DNA from: Congzhengia sp045635085
Lineage (GTDB): Bacteria; Bacillota; Clostridia; UBA1381; UBA9506
NCBI GenBank assembly: GCA_045635085.1
Contig: JAZRBM010000020.1
Coordinates: 62,001 to 126,000, forward strand
Direction: 5' to 3'
Length of the DNA: 64,000 nt
The first letter of the stretch is position 1; each line of letters starts with the position of its first letter. Positions 17,907 to 27,535 of this stretch are shown here, in pieces. The position numbers were made by a program, and so were the translations under genes. The notes beneath the pieces were generated by a model. It saw only the letters and a list, made by a program, of their open reading frames with translations. It ran no database searches and had not been told where the DNA came from.

Positions 17907-18561
17907 GCATGTAAAGACGTGCGAATTGTTTGATTGTAGGACCGACTATTTAAAGGAACTTTTTGATTTTTGTGAATATCCTTGGGAGATGCTTCCGAAG
18001 ATTGGTGACTATATAAAGGAGCTTATCAAAAAAGGGATACCCGGATACAAAGAAATCGAAGAGGGTGTTTTAGTTGGTGAAAATGTCAAGATATATAAAA
18101 CAGCTACTATTGAAGCACCTGCAATTATAGGCAGTGGTACCGAGGTTCGCCCAGGAGCATTTATAAGAGGAAATGTAATCACAGGAGAAAACTGTGTTTT
18201 AGGAAATTCATCCGAATTTAAAAACTGTGTCCTACTCGACGGAGTTCAGGCTCCTCATTACAATTATATAGGAGATTCAATCCTTGGAAACAAAGCTCAT
18301 ATGGGCGCGGGTTCAATTTGCTCAAATCTTAAAACAGATGGAAAGCCCGTTGTAATTCATGCAGACACCGATTATGAGACGGGACTTCGGAAGATTGGCG
18401 GAATTTTAGCAGATGGTGCAGACGTTGGATGCGGATGTGTTTTAAATCCAGGCACTGTCCTTGGGGTTAAAACTTCTGTTTATCCGCTGAATGCTTTAAG
18501 GGGTGTTTTTCCATCCGGATGCATTGTAAAGAGTCAGTCAAATGTTGTAAAAAGAATATAA
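17896..18561 (+). CDS. GlmU-like left-handed beta-helix acetyltransferase
   Basis: A protein of about 221 residues with hexapeptide repeats (ATIEAPAIIGSGTEVRPGAF, then NVITGENCVLG) forming a left-handed beta helix like the C-terminal half of GlmU. The GlmU acetyl-transfer region is recognisable as PHYNYIGDSILGNKAHMGAG, with the His-x3-IGD pattern. It has no N-terminal uridylyltransferase domain. It overlaps the mutase gene by 11 bases, so the two proteins are probably coupled: GlcN-6-P to GlcN-1-P to GlcNAc-1-P. The GTG at 17896 follows GGGTGG; a GTG at 17887 is also possible. A separate pyrophosphorylase would be needed to make UDP-GlcNAc. Confidence 0.75.
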   Translation: MLNKHVKTCELFDCRTDYLKELFDFCEYPWEMLPKIGDYIKELIKKGIPGYKEIEEGVLVGENVKIYKTATIEAPAIIGSGTEVRPGAFIRGNVITGENCVLGNSSEFKNCVLLDGVQAPHYNYIGDSILGNKAHMGAGSICSNLKTDGKPVVIHADTDYETGLRKIGGILADGADVGCGCVLNPGTVLGVKTSVYPLNALRGVFPSGCIVKSQSNVVKRI

Positions 18562-18563
18562 AT

Positions 18564-18592
18564 AAAAGGCACTCTCATGAGTGCCTTTTATT
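18564..18592. terminator. Bidirectional terminator
   Basis: AAAAGGCACTC (18564-18574), loop TCAT, GAGTGCCTTTT (18579-18589). It has A- and T-runs on both sides and lies between convergent genes, so it can serve both. Confidence 0.9.
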
Positions 18593-18598
18593 TATATT

Positions 18599-19051
18599 TT
18601 ATTCTACATATCCATCGTATTTTACAGGATTACATGTTGAGCAGCATCTAAACTGAAGAGTTTCGACTATTTCCATTGATATATCCCGCGTTTCCCTGCC
18701 GTTTAAGGTCGGACAGTTATATGTATGATATAAGATGCTTTCTTCCTTTGTACCATTCAAAATGATTGAAAAGTTTTTATCAGAAGAGTTGTTTTCAATT
18801 GCTGGTTCTGAAACCTTTTCAGATGGTTCTTCTGTTTTGGAAGGAGTTGGCTTTTTTGCAGTTTCCACTACAGGGGCTTTTTCTGGTTCTTTTAATTCTT
18901 CTTGTTCTTCTTCTGGAGTTTTGTTGTTGATATCGTCTGTTGCAACGATGTCGTTTTCTGCATTGGTTGTTTCTGCGCCTTTTTTACCGCAAGCGACAAT
19001 TACCGTCATTGACAAAACAAATACCAAAACCAAACATAACAACTTTTTCAT
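18599..19051 (-). CDS. Lipoprotein with Ada-like Cys-rich C-terminal motif
   Basis: A 150-residue exported lipoprotein. The N-terminus MKKLLCLVLVFVLSMTVIVAC is a signal peptide ending in a lipobox with lipidation at Cys21. Residues 30-95 are a low-complexity Glu/Pro/Lys/Thr linker. The C-terminal 50 residues hold a compact motif, ILYHTYNCPTL then RCCSTCNP, resembling the HxxxC...CxxC zinc motif found in Ada-type small domains. Function unknown. It lies downstream of proS on the same strand with 12 bases between them, so it may be read from the proS transcript. Confidence 0.75.
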   Translation of the reverse strand: MKKLLCLVLVFVLSMTVIVACGKKGAETTNAENDIVATDDINNKTPEEEQEELKEPEKAPVVETAKKPTPSKTEEPSEKVSEPAIENNSSDKNFSIILNGTKEESILYHTYNCPTLNGRETRDISMEIVETLQFRCCSTCNPVKYDGYVE

Positions 19052-19063
19052 AAATACATCTCC

Positions 19064-20764
19064 TTATAAATTCTCTTTTATATAAGAAACAGCATTGCTG
19101 ATTGCGTCATCGACACTTACATTCACGCTTTCACTATCTGTTCTTAATTTATACTCACAAATACCATCTGTTGCTTTTTTGCCCACAGTAATTCTTACGG
19201 GAATACCGATTAAGTCTGCGTCTTTAAATTTAACACCCGCACGTTCTTCGCGGTCGTCAATTAACGTTTCAATTCCCTGTGACTTTAATTCTTCGTATAT
19301 TTTTTCGGCTAAGGCTAGCTGAGTTTCGTCTTTTGTATTAACAGGAATTACAATAGCATGGTAAGGAGCAATAGGCACTGGCCAAACCAAACCGTTTTCA
19401 TCGCTGAACTGTTCAATTGCAGCTGCGATAGTACGGCTTACACCGATACCATAACATCCCATGATCATAGTTTGTGCCTTGCCATTTTCGTCTAAGTATG
19501 TGCAGTCTAAGGCTTCGGTGTACTTTGTTCCAAGTTTGAATATATGACCAACCTCAATGCCTTGTGTTGTTTCGATTGGTTGTTTGCATATAGGACAGGC
19601 GTCGCCTGCAACTATTGTGCGAACGTCGACAATTTCTGCTTCAAAGTCTTCTGTATTAACATTTATAAAGTGATAATCTGTTTCGTTTGCACCAACTATA
19701 AAGTTAGACATTTGCGAAACTTCTCTGTCCATGATAACCGGAGCTTTAATTCCTATAGGACCTGCAAAGCCAACCATAGCACCCGTTACTTCTTTTACAA
19801 TTTCAGGAGCTGCCATCATCAAGTCATCAGCAGAAACCCCCAAATGATTAGCAAGTTTAACCTCGTTAACCTCGCGGTCGCCTCTTACCATAACTGCAAC
19901 TGTTTTATCGCCTGCTGTATAGATTAATGTTTTTACAAACTTTTTGCTGTCGGCATTTAAAAACGCAACTAATTCCTCGATTGTTTTAACATTTGGTGTG
20001 TGAATTTTTTCTATCTGCTTTGGCTCTTCTTTTTCCTGAGGAATAAGGATACATTCTGCTTTTTCTACATTTGCAGAATAGTTACATAAAGGGCAGTGTG
20101 CAATTGTGTCTTCGCCTACTTCTGATTTTACCATAAATTCCTGAGAGCCAGAGCCACCCATTGCGCCTGAGTCAGCGTCAACAACTATGTAGTCAAGACT
20201 GAGTCTTGTGAAAATCTTGCAATATGCATCATACATTTTAGAATAAGACTCATCCAAACCTTCCCATGTTTTGTCAAAGCTGTAAGCGTCTTTCATTGTG
20301 AATTCACGTGAACGAATGATACCGAAGCGCGGACGACTTTCGTCACGGTATTTTGTCTGAATTTGGTAAAGTGTAACAGGAAGCTGACGATAAGATCTAA
20401 GACAAGACTTTACTGTTTCTGTAAAGATTTCTTCATGTGTTGGTCCTAAACAAAAGTCTCTTCCGTTTCTGTCCTTTAACTTAAACATATTAGGTCCAAA
20501 AACATCCCAACGACCTGATGCCTGATAAGATTCGGCAGGGAGCAGTGCTGACATTAAAAGCTCCTGGGCACCGGCATTATCCATTTCTGTACGTACAATA
20601 TTTTCAACTTTTTTAAGCACTCTAATACCCAATGGAAGATATGAGTAAACGCCTGCAGCGAGTTTTCTGATGATACCGCCGCGGAGCATAAGCTGATGGC
20701 TTATTGTTTCAGCTTCTGCAGGCACTTCTCTTAGTGTGCTTAAAAATAATTTTGACATTCTCAT
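19064..20764 (-). CDS. proS: Prolyl-tRNA synthetase
   Basis: Class II synthetase that charges tRNA-Pro. About 566 residues, bacterial type with the editing (INS) domain between motifs 2 and 3. It begins MRMSKLFLSTLREVPAEAE as homologues do; motif 2 is TKYRDESRPRFGIIRSREFTMKDAYSF and motif 3 is MGCYGIGVSRTIAAAIEQ. An upstream in-frame GTG at 20788 would add eight residues not found in homologues, so ATG 20764 is preferred. The editing domain contains the expected GPIG and zinc-like Cys pairs (CPLC, CPICKQP). Confidence 0.96.
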   Translation of the reverse strand: MRMSKLFLSTLREVPAEAETISHQLMLRGGIIRKLAAGVYSYLPLGIRVLKKVENIVRTEMDNAGAQELLMSALLPAESYQASGRWDVFGPNMFKLKDRNGRDFCLGPTHEEIFTETVKSCLRSYRQLPVTLYQIQTKYRDESRPRFGIIRSREFTMKDAYSFDKTWEGLDESYSKMYDAYCKIFTRLSLDYIVVDADSGAMGGSGSQEFMVKSEVGEDTIAHCPLCNYSANVEKAECILIPQEKEEPKQIEKIHTPNVKTIEELVAFLNADSKKFVKTLIYTAGDKTVAVMVRGDREVNEVKLANHLGVSADDLMMAAPEIVKEVTGAMVGFAGPIGIKAPVIMDREVSQMSNFIVGANETDYHFINVNTEDFEAEIVDVRTIVAGDACPICKQPIETTQGIEVGHIFKLGTKYTEALDCTYLDENGKAQTMIMGCYGIGVSRTIAAAIEQFSDENGLVWPVPIAPYHAIVIPVNTKDETQLALAEKIYEELKSQGIETLIDDREERAGVKFKDADLIGIPVRITVGKKATDGICEYKLRTDSESVNVSVDDAISNAVSYIKENL

Positions 20765-21062
20765 AAAGTTTAACGCCTTTCTTCCCACTAAAATTTAGAA
20801 GCTACTGAGTGTGGGTAACTCAGTGCGAAAAAATAAAACTGTTCATTATATTATAATAATATGAAAGCAAAAAAAAGTCAACCTTTTGGGATAAAATTAA
20901 TCATTTTGTCAAAAAGTAATAAATATGTTGTATAAAAATGCAAAAATGAATTTTAAAATGATATAAATTTCAAATTTTTGTAAATTGCGCCTATTTTAAT
21001 GTTTGCAAAATTATAATTTGAAAAAAATCTATTAAAAAATATCATTTTTCTAATAATTACTG
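20765..21062. other. AT-rich divergent intergenic region
   Basis: About 300 bases without a gene between divergent proS and the citrate synthase gene. On the proS side is a 7-bp hairpin, ACTGAGT (20804-20810) with ACTCAGT (20818-20824), in the likely proS leader; it has no T-run. The rest is very AT-rich with no further structure that I can support. Confidence 0.5.
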
Positions 21063-21091
21063 TTGACATCTGCTCATAAAAGTATTATAAT
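21063..21091 (+). promoter_or_regulatory. Promoter of citrate synthase gene
   Basis: Perfect consensus boxes: TTGACA at 21063-21068, TATAAT at 21086-21091, 17-base spacer. The in-frame ATG at 21063-equivalent position of a longer reading frame lies inside this promoter, which supports the later start at 21123. Confidence 0.85.
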
Positions 21092-21122
21092 GATAAAAAA
21101 CAAAAAAGAGAAAGAGGAAAAC

Positions 21123-22487
21123 ATGAAAAGGACACAGCAGGACATCTATAAAGAGGCGTTTAGAAAATGGACAAGTGTAATTGAAGATAATACAAAAATT
21201 GCGCCCGATTATTATAATAACTATAAGGTTAAAAGGGGACTCCGTAACAGTGATGGTACGGGTGTACTTGCGGGATTGACCAGAATTGGTCAGGTTCACG
21301 GATATGTTATGTACGAAGAAGAAAAAATCCCTGATGACGGTGTGCTTACCTACCGTGGAGTAGATGTCAGAGATATCGTTTCTGCATGTGAAGCAGAGAA
21401 CAGATTCGGCTATGAAGAGACCTGTTATTTGCTTTTGTTCGGAAAGCTGCCGACCAAAACGGAGCTTGATGACTTTAAAAAGCTTGTTGGCGAAATGCGT
21501 ATGCTTCCTGATGGCTTCCGTGAGGCTGTGATTATGTACTCTCCGAGTAACAATATTATGAATAAGCTTGCACGTTCAGTGCTTGCTATGTATTCTTACG
21601 ACGACGACCCTGATTCTATTGATTTATATAATTTATTAAGACAGTCAATTCTTTTGTTCTCTCAGGTACCTACTATGGTAGCGTATGCATATGAGGCTAA
21701 AAGACACTATTTTGATGGAAAAAGCCTAATTATTCATAATCCGCGCCCTGAGCTTTCGACTGCAGAGAACTTTTTGCATATGATAAGACCTGATAATCAA
21801 TACACAGATCTTGAGGCTAAGGTTTTAGACCTTGCGTTGATTCTCCACGCAGAGCATGGCGGCGGTAACAACTCTGCATTTACAACGAGAGTGGTTTCGT
21901 CTTCTAATACTGACACATATTCTGCGATTTCTGCAGCTATAGGTTCGTTAAAGGGACCAAAACACGGTGGAGCTAACTGTAAGGTTATCGAAATGGTTGA
22001 AGATTTCAAACAAAACCTTACAAATATTAATGATAAAGACCAGGTTAAAAACCATATTGAAAAATTGTTTAACAGAGAGTCTTTTGATAAAAGCGGACTT
22101 GTTTATGGTATGGGGCACGCAATCTATACAAAGTCTGACCCACGTGCAGTTGCATTGAAGAAAAAAGCAGAAGAACTTGCGTATGTAACAAATAATACAG
22201 AAGAATTTAAGCTTTATAACTTAATAGAGGAATTAACACCTGAAATATTTGAAAAATATAAAGGAAGAGCAAATATCTGTGCAAATGTTGACCTTTATTC
22301 AGGATTTGTTTATAAGTGCTTAAATATTCCAACGGAGCTTTATACACCTATATTTGCTATTGCCCGTATGGCAGGTTGGTGCGCTCACAGAATAGAAGAA
22401 ATTATTTATGATGGAAAGATTATCCGTCCTGCATATAAGAGTGTATGTAAGAGCAGTCTGTATGTTCCAATGAATGAAAGAGAGTAA
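21123..22487 (+). CDS. Citrate synthase (citrate/2-methylcitrate synthase family)
   Basis: Condenses acetyl-CoA and oxaloacetate to citrate. About 454 residues, larger than GltA of Escherichia coli but usual for the Clostridial Si-type family. Active-site motifs are HAEHGGGNNSAFTTRVVSS, GSLKGPKHGGAN and GMGHAIYTKSDPRA. The start MKRTQQDIYKEAF at 21123 follows AAGAGGAAAAC and lies 32 bases after the -10 box. The gene stands alone, with a terminator behind it. Whether it prefers propionyl-CoA cannot be told. Confidence 0.92.
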   Translation: MKRTQQDIYKEAFRKWTSVIEDNTKIAPDYYNNYKVKRGLRNSDGTGVLAGLTRIGQVHGYVMYEEEKIPDDGVLTYRGVDVRDIVSACEAENRFGYEETCYLLLFGKLPTKTELDDFKKLVGEMRMLPDGFREAVIMYSPSNNIMNKLARSVLAMYSYDDDPDSIDLYNLLRQSILLFSQVPTMVAYAYEAKRHYFDGKSLIIHNPRPELSTAENFLHMIRPDNQYTDLEAKVLDLALILHAEHGGGNNSAFTTRVVSSSNTDTYSAISAAIGSLKGPKHGGANCKVIEMVEDFKQNLTNINDKDQVKNHIEKLFNRESFDKSGLVYGMGHAIYTKSDPRAVALKKKAEELAYVTNNTEEFKLYNLIEELTPEIFEKYKGRANICANVDLYSGFVYKCLNIPTELYTPIFAIARMAGWCAHRIEEIIYDGKIIRPAYKSVCKSSLYVPMNERE

Positions 22488-22511
22488 AAAAACGCCGCAA
22501 GGCGTTTTTTT
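22486..22511 (+). terminator. Terminator after citrate synthase
   Basis: AAAAAAACGCC, loop GCAA, GGCGTTTTTTT. Strong stem with a T7 run. Confidence 0.92.
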
Positions 22512-22521
22512 ATTTATAATA

Positions 22522-22550
22522 TTTACTAAAACGATATTTTGTGGTACAAT
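22522..22550 (+). promoter_or_regulatory. Candidate promoter of uvrB
   Basis: TTTACT (22522-22527), 17 bases, TACAAT (22545-22550), 29 bases before the uvrB start. No LexA-box-like dyad was recognised here. Confidence 0.5.
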
Positions 22551-22579
22551 AATATAAAGAATGCTTTAGGAGTATTGTT

Positions 22580-24544
22580 ATGGATTTTAAAATTCATTCA
22601 GATTTTAAGCCGACAGGTGACCAACCGGAAGCGATAGAAAAACTAGCTGAAGGTATAATTCGTGGAGATAAAGAACAAACGCTTTTAGGCGTTACTGGCT
22701 CAGGTAAAACCTTTACGATTGCAAATGTTATAGAAAAAGTTAAAAAGCCAACACTGGTACTTGCGCACAACAAAACGTTGGCTGCGCAGCTTTGCAGTGA
22801 ATTTAAAGCGTTTTTTCCTGAAAACGCAGTGGAGTTTTTTGTTTCATACTATGACTATTATCAGCCTGAGGCATATATTCCAAATACTGACACTTATATA
22901 GAAAAGGATTCTTCGGTAAACGAAGAAATTGACAAGCTCCGTCATAGTGCCACCGCGGCGCTTTTTGAAAGACGCGATGTTATAATTGTTGCCAGTGTAT
23001 CCTGTATTTACGGTCTTGGTGACCCTATAGATTATAACGAACTTGTAATATCACTCCGCCCTGGTATGGAGCGTGACCGTGACGAAATATTAAAAAAACT
23101 GGTTGAAATCCAGTACGAGCGAAATGATATAAATTTTGTGCGCGGAAAATTTCGCGTACGCGGAGATGTTTTGGAGGTCTTTCCAGCTGAAAGCAGTGAT
23201 ACAGCAATTAGAATTGAGTTTTTTGGAGATGAGATTGACAGGATTTCAGAAATTGATGTAATAACAGGCGAAATAAAAGGCACGCGTAATCATGTTGCGA
23301 TTTATCCTGCATCTCACTATGTTACTACAAAAGAAAAAATGGAAAGAGCTATTTCTACTATTGAAGCAGAACTTTATGACAGAGTTGCTTTTTTTAAATC
23401 ACGTGACCAACTACTTGAAGCACAGAGAATAGAACAAAGGACAAGCTATGATATAGAAATGATGCGGGAAATCGGATTTTGTCAAGGGATAGAAAATTAC
23501 TCGCGTCACATAAGCGGACGTGCGCCGGGCTCTGCACCGTTTACACTTTTAGACTATTTGCCGGATGATTTTTTGTTGGTGATTGATGAGTCACACGTTA
23601 CAATTCCACAGGTTCGGGCAATGTTTAATGGTGACAGAGCAAGAAAGACTGCTTTAGTTGACTATGGTTTCAGATTGCCGTCGGCATTTGACAATAGACC
23701 CTTGAATTTTGAAGAATTTAAAGACAGAATAAATCAGGTTGTTTATGTCAGTGCAACACCTGCAGATTATGAAAAAGAGCGTTCAACTCAGATCGTAGAG
23801 CAAATTATAAGACCGACGGGACTTCTAGACCCTAAAATAGATGTTCGCCCGGTTAAAGGGCAGATTGACGACCTCGTTGGAGAGATAAATACAGAAATAG
23901 AAAAAGGAAACAGAGTCTTAGTTACAACCCTGACAAAAAAGATGGCAGAGAACCTGACCGAGTATCTTCGCGAACTTGATATAAAGGTAAAATATCTTCA
24001 CTCGGAGGTCAAGACCATTGAAAGAATGGAAATAGTAAAAGAGCTAAGAGAGGGACTTTTTGATGTTTTAGTTGGTATAAACCTGTTAAGAGAGGGTTTG
24101 GATATTCCTGAAGTTTCTTTAGTTGCAATACTCGATGCCGATAAAGAGGGTTTTCTTCGTTCTGAAACGTCGCTTATTCAGACAGTAGGAAGGGCTGCCA
24201 GAAATTCAGATGGCAGAGTTATAATGTATGCTGATAATGTAACCGGCTCTATGGAAAGAGCGATAAACGAAACAAATCGCAGAAGAAAAAAGCAATATTC
24301 ATACAATGAACAAAATGGCATAACGCCTCAATCTATCAAAAAGAACATAAGAGAGGTAATCTCTCCTATGGGGGAGGTACCTGATGAGAGTGTTCGGGAC
24401 GTTAAGCTTACACGTTCTATGGATATTAATCTTAAAATTGAAATTTTGTCAGAGCAGATGAAATTAGCTGCCGAAGAACTCAGATTTGAAGATGCAGCTG
24501 CTATTCGTGATAAAATCAAGACACTTTTAAAAAATAAAAAATAA
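22580..24544 (+). CDS. uvrB: Excinuclease ABC subunit B
   Basis: DNA damage verification helicase of nucleotide excision repair. 654 residues. Walker A GVTGSGKTFT near residues 38-47, the beta-hairpin region VSYYDYYQPEAYIPNTDTYIEKD (two adjoining segments), helicase motifs VIDESH and LVGINLLREGLDIPEV, QTVGRAARN, and a C-terminal UVR motif that binds UvrC (ENLRFEDAA-like: EELRFEDAAAIRDKI). GGAG precedes the ATG. uvrA and uvrC are not adjacent. Confidence 0.98.
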   Translation: MDFKIHSDFKPTGDQPEAIEKLAEGIIRGDKEQTLLGVTGSGKTFTIANVIEKVKKPTLVLAHNKTLAAQLCSEFKAFFPENAVEFFVSYYDYYQPEAYIPNTDTYIEKDSSVNEEIDKLRHSATAALFERRDVIIVASVSCIYGLGDPIDYNELVISLRPGMERDRDEILKKLVEIQYERNDINFVRGKFRVRGDVLEVFPAESSDTAIRIEFFGDEIDRISEIDVITGEIKGTRNHVAIYPASHYVTTKEKMERAISTIEAELYDRVAFFKSRDQLLEAQRIEQRTSYDIEMMREIGFCQGIENYSRHISGRAPGSAPFTLLDYLPDDFLLVIDESHVTIPQVRAMFNGDRARKTALVDYGFRLPSAFDNRPLNFEEFKDRINQVVYVSATPADYEKERSTQIVEQIIRPTGLLDPKIDVRPVKGQIDDLVGEINTEIEKGNRVLVTTLTKKMAENLTEYLRELDIKVKYLHSEVKTIERMEIVKELREGLFDVLVGINLLREGLDIPEVSLVAILDADKEGFLRSETSLIQTVGRAARNSDGRVIMYADNVTGSMERAINETNRRRKKQYSYNEQNGITPQSIKKNIREVISPMGEVPDESVRDVKLTRSMDINLKIEILSEQMKLAAEELRFEDAAAIRDKIKTLLKNKK

Positions 24545-24600
24545 CTGTATTTTTAGTCATATATGTGATATGTTTGATTTACTGTTAGGAGGGAAGATAT

Positions 24601-26271
24601 ATGATGGATGCCACGAAATACGGTGTCAGTTACTTTACACCGAAGAGCATTTCATATGATTGGGTAAAAAAAGACCATATTGCCAAAGCACCAAAATGGT
24701 GCAGCGTAGATCTTCGCGATGGCAATCAAAGTCTTGTTATTCCAATGAGCCTGGATGAAAAAATTGAATTTTACAAACTTTTGCTCAAAATCGGTTTTAA
24801 GGAAATCGAAGTGGGTTTTCCTGCTGCGTCTGAAACCGAGTATGAGTTTTTAAGAACGATTATAGATAATAAAATGATACCTGAGGACGTTACAGTTCAG
24901 GTTTTAACGCAATGTCGTGAACATATAATAAGAAAGACGTTTGAAGCGTGTAAAGGTGCGCCTAATGCTATAATCCATTTTTATAATTCTGTCAGCATAT
25001 CACAGCGTGAACAGGTTTTTAAAATGTCAAAAGAAGAAATTAAGGAAATTGCCATATCCGGTGCAAAGCTCGTTAAAAAACTTGCCAAAGAATATGAAGG
25101 TAATTTCAGATTTGAATATTCTCCCGAAAGCTTTACCGGGGCAGAGCCTGAATATTCATTAGAGGTTTGCAATGCTGTTTTAGATGTTTTAGAGCCAAGT
25201 GAGGAAAATAATGTGATAATCAATCTGCCAGTAACAGTTGAGATGAGTTTGCCTCACGTTTATGCATCTCAGGTAGAGTTTATGGACAAAAACTTAAAAT
25301 ATCGTGAGCACGTAACGCTTAGTCTTCATCCTCATAACGACCGTGGAACAGGTGTTGCTGATACAGAGCTTGCGCTTTTAGCCGGTGCAGACAGGGTAGA
25401 GGGCACACTTTTTGGAAATGGCGAAAGAACAGGCAACGTTGATATTGTTACACTTGCTATGAATATGTATTCTCACGGTATTGACCCGGGGCTTGATTTT
25501 TCTGATATGCCGTACATTGTAGAAACTTATGAAAATTGCACCAGAATGCATGTTCATGAGCGTTCACCTTATGCAGGTGCGCTTGTTTTTGCTGCATTTT
25601 CAGGAAGCCATCAGGATGCTATTGCAAAGGGCATGAGATGGCGTGAAGAAAAAGAATTACATAATTGGTCTGTGCCATATATTCCAGTTGACCCGACTGA
25701 CATTAACAGAACATACGATGCAGATGTTATAAGAGTAAATTCTCAAAGCGGCAAGGGCGGCATAGGATATTTATTAGAGCAGACATATGGCTACGATTTG
25801 CCTACCGGTATGCGCGAACACTTAAGCTATGCTTGTAAGAGTGTTTCTGACCACGAACATCGTGAACTTATGGTTAGAGATGTGCTTTCTGTCTTTAAAG
25901 AAAGCTACTTTAACTGCATAAACCCTGTGGGAATTTCTGAATTCCACTTTAAACAGGCAGATAATAAAGTAGAGGCATACATAACGTTTATAAAAGATAA
26001 GGTAGAAACAACAATAAAGTCAGAGGGTAATGGTTCGCTGGATGCAGTAAGTAACGCCCTTAAAAAGTACACAGGCAGTCTGTTTACACTTTCTGTATAT
26101 AAAGAACACAGTATGCAGGGGGATGGTTCACAGAGTGAAGCTGCAGCGTATATTGGCATTGAGGACAAAGACGGTAATATGTTCTGGGGCGTTGGTATTC
26201 ACACCGACATTATTAAAGCCAGCTCCCGTGCGTTGCTTGCGGCTTATAACAATATGGTAAGGGGCGAGTAG
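24601..26271 (+). CDS. leuA: 2-Isopropylmalate synthase
   Basis: First committed step of leucine synthesis, joining acetyl-CoA and 2-oxoisovalerate. 556 residues, the longer LeuA class also seen in actinobacteria. It has VDLRDGNQSL near residue 37, the metal motif SLHPHNDRGTG, and a C-terminal allosteric LeuA domain (about 440-550) for leucine feedback. AGGAGGG precedes the ATG. It heads leuA-leuC-leuD-leuB, with gaps of 1, -1 and about 10 bases, so the genes are one operon. No T-box or leader peptide was seen in the 56 bases upstream. Confidence 0.95.
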   Translation: MMDATKYGVSYFTPKSISYDWVKKDHIAKAPKWCSVDLRDGNQSLVIPMSLDEKIEFYKLLLKIGFKEIEVGFPAASETEYEFLRTIIDNKMIPEDVTVQVLTQCREHIIRKTFEACKGAPNAIIHFYNSVSISQREQVFKMSKEEIKEIAISGAKLVKKLAKEYEGNFRFEYSPESFTGAEPEYSLEVCNAVLDVLEPSEENNVIINLPVTVEMSLPHVYASQVEFMDKNLKYREHVTLSLHPHNDRGTGVADTELALLAGADRVEGTLFGNGERTGNVDIVTLAMNMYSHGIDPGLDFSDMPYIVETYENCTRMHVHERSPYAGALVFAAFSGSHQDAIAKGMRWREEKELHNWSVPYIPVDPTDINRTYDADVIRVNSQSGKGGIGYLLEQTYGYDLPTGMREHLSYACKSVSDHEHRELMVRDVLSVFKESYFNCINPVGISEFHFKQADNKVEAYITFIKDKVETTIKSEGNGSLDAVSNALKKYTGSLFTLSVYKEHSMQGDGSQSEAAAYIGIEDKDGNMFWGVGIHTDIIKASSRALLAAYNNMVRGE

Positions 26272-26272
26272 T

Positions 26273-27535
26273 ATGAAAATGACAATGACTCAAAAAATTC
26301 TTGCTCACCATGCAGGTGTTAATTCTGTCTCTGCGGGAGAATTAATATCGGCAAAGCTAGATATTGTTTTAGGAAACGACATAACAACACCTGTTGCAAT
26401 TAATGAGTTTGAAAAAGCAGGATTTAGCGAGGTGTTTGATAAAGATAAAATAGCTATTGTCTTAGATCACTTTGTACCCAATAAGGATATTAAGGCAGCA
26501 GAACACTCAAAACAGTGCAGAGAATTTTCGTGTGCCTACTCAATAAGTCACTTTTACGATGTGGGAAAAATGGGTATAGAACATGTGCTTTTGCCTGAAC
26601 AAGGAGTGGTTACAGCCGGTGATTGCATAATCGGCGCTGATAGTCATACTTGTACTTATGGTGCTCTAGGTGCTTTTTCAACAGGAGTCGGAAGTACAGA
26701 TATGGCAGCAGGAATGGCAAATGGTACAGCCTGGTTTCGTGTTCCATCTGCAATAGGGATTAAACTCATAAACAAACTGCCAAAAAATTGCAGCGGAAAA
26801 GATGTAATTTTAACTATCATCGGAAAAATTGGTGTTGATGGTGCTCTTTACAGGAGCATTGAGTTTTTTGGCGACGGAGTTTCGTCGCTTTCGATGGACG
26901 ATAGATTTTGTATTTGCAACATGGCGGTTGAGGCAGGGGCAAAAAACGGAATATTCCCAGTTGATGAAGTGACGATACAATATATGAACGGAAGATGCAA
27001 AAGACAGCCAAAAATTTTTACAGCCGACAGCGATGCTCTTTATGATGAGGTCATAGAGATAGACTTATCTGAAATTGTACCGACAGTAAGCTGTCCACAC
27101 CTGCCAAGCAATACCCGTCCTGCAAAAGAGTTGTCGCATATCAAGGTTGACCAGGTGGTAATTGGCAGCTGCACAAATGGAAGATTGGAAGATTTAGAAA
27201 ATGCATATAAAATTTTAAAGGGAAAAAAGGTAGCACAGGGCGTAAGATGTATAATAATACCTGCCACGGCTTTGATTTATAAAGAGTGTGTTGAGAGAGG
27301 ATATATATCTGCTTTTATTGATGCAGGTGCTGTCGTTTCAACACCTACGTGCGGACCTTGTCTGGGTGGCTATATGGGAGTTTTAGCCTCCGGAGAAAGG
27401 TGTATTGCTACAACGAACAGAAATTTTGTAGGGCGTATGGGGCATGTTGATAGCGAGATTTATCTTGCAAGCCCGAAAACTGCTGCAATGAGCGCTATAA
27501 CAGGCCATATTACAGAGCCCGGGGAGGAAGATTAA
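26273..27535 (+). CDS. leuC: 3-Isopropylmalate dehydratase large subunit
   Basis: Aconitase-family iron-sulfur enzyme that isomerises 2- to 3-isopropylmalate with LeuD. 420 residues. Cluster ligands are in VIGSCTNGR and STPTCGPCLGGYMG; the GADSHTCTYGALGAFSTGVG stretch is characteristic. It follows the leuA stop by one base and overlaps the leuD start by one base (TAATG). Confidence 0.95.
   Translation: MKMTMTQKILAHHAGVNSVSAGELISAKLDIVLGNDITTPVAINEFEKAGFSEVFDKDKIAIVLDHFVPNKDIKAAEHSKQCREFSCAYSISHFYDVGKMGIEHVLLPEQGVVTAGDCIIGADSHTCTYGALGAFSTGVGSTDMAAGMANGTAWFRVPSAIGIKLINKLPKNCSGKDVILTIIGKIGVDGALYRSIEFFGDGVSSLSMDDRFCICNMAVEAGAKNGIFPVDEVTIQYMNGRCKRQPKIFTADSDALYDEVIEIDLSEIVPTVSCPHLPSNTRPAKELSHIKVDQVVIGSCTNGRLEDLENAYKILKGKKVAQGVRCIIIPATALIYKECVERGYISAFIDAGAVVSTPTCGPCLGGYMGVLASGERCIATTNRNFVGRMGHVDSEIYLASPKTAAMSAITGHITEPGEED

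Noticed and set aside
20765..21062. T-box or riboswitch upstream of proS
   Set aside because: Only a 7-bp hairpin is present; no T-box sequence, specifier loop or antiterminator could be found in the short leader.
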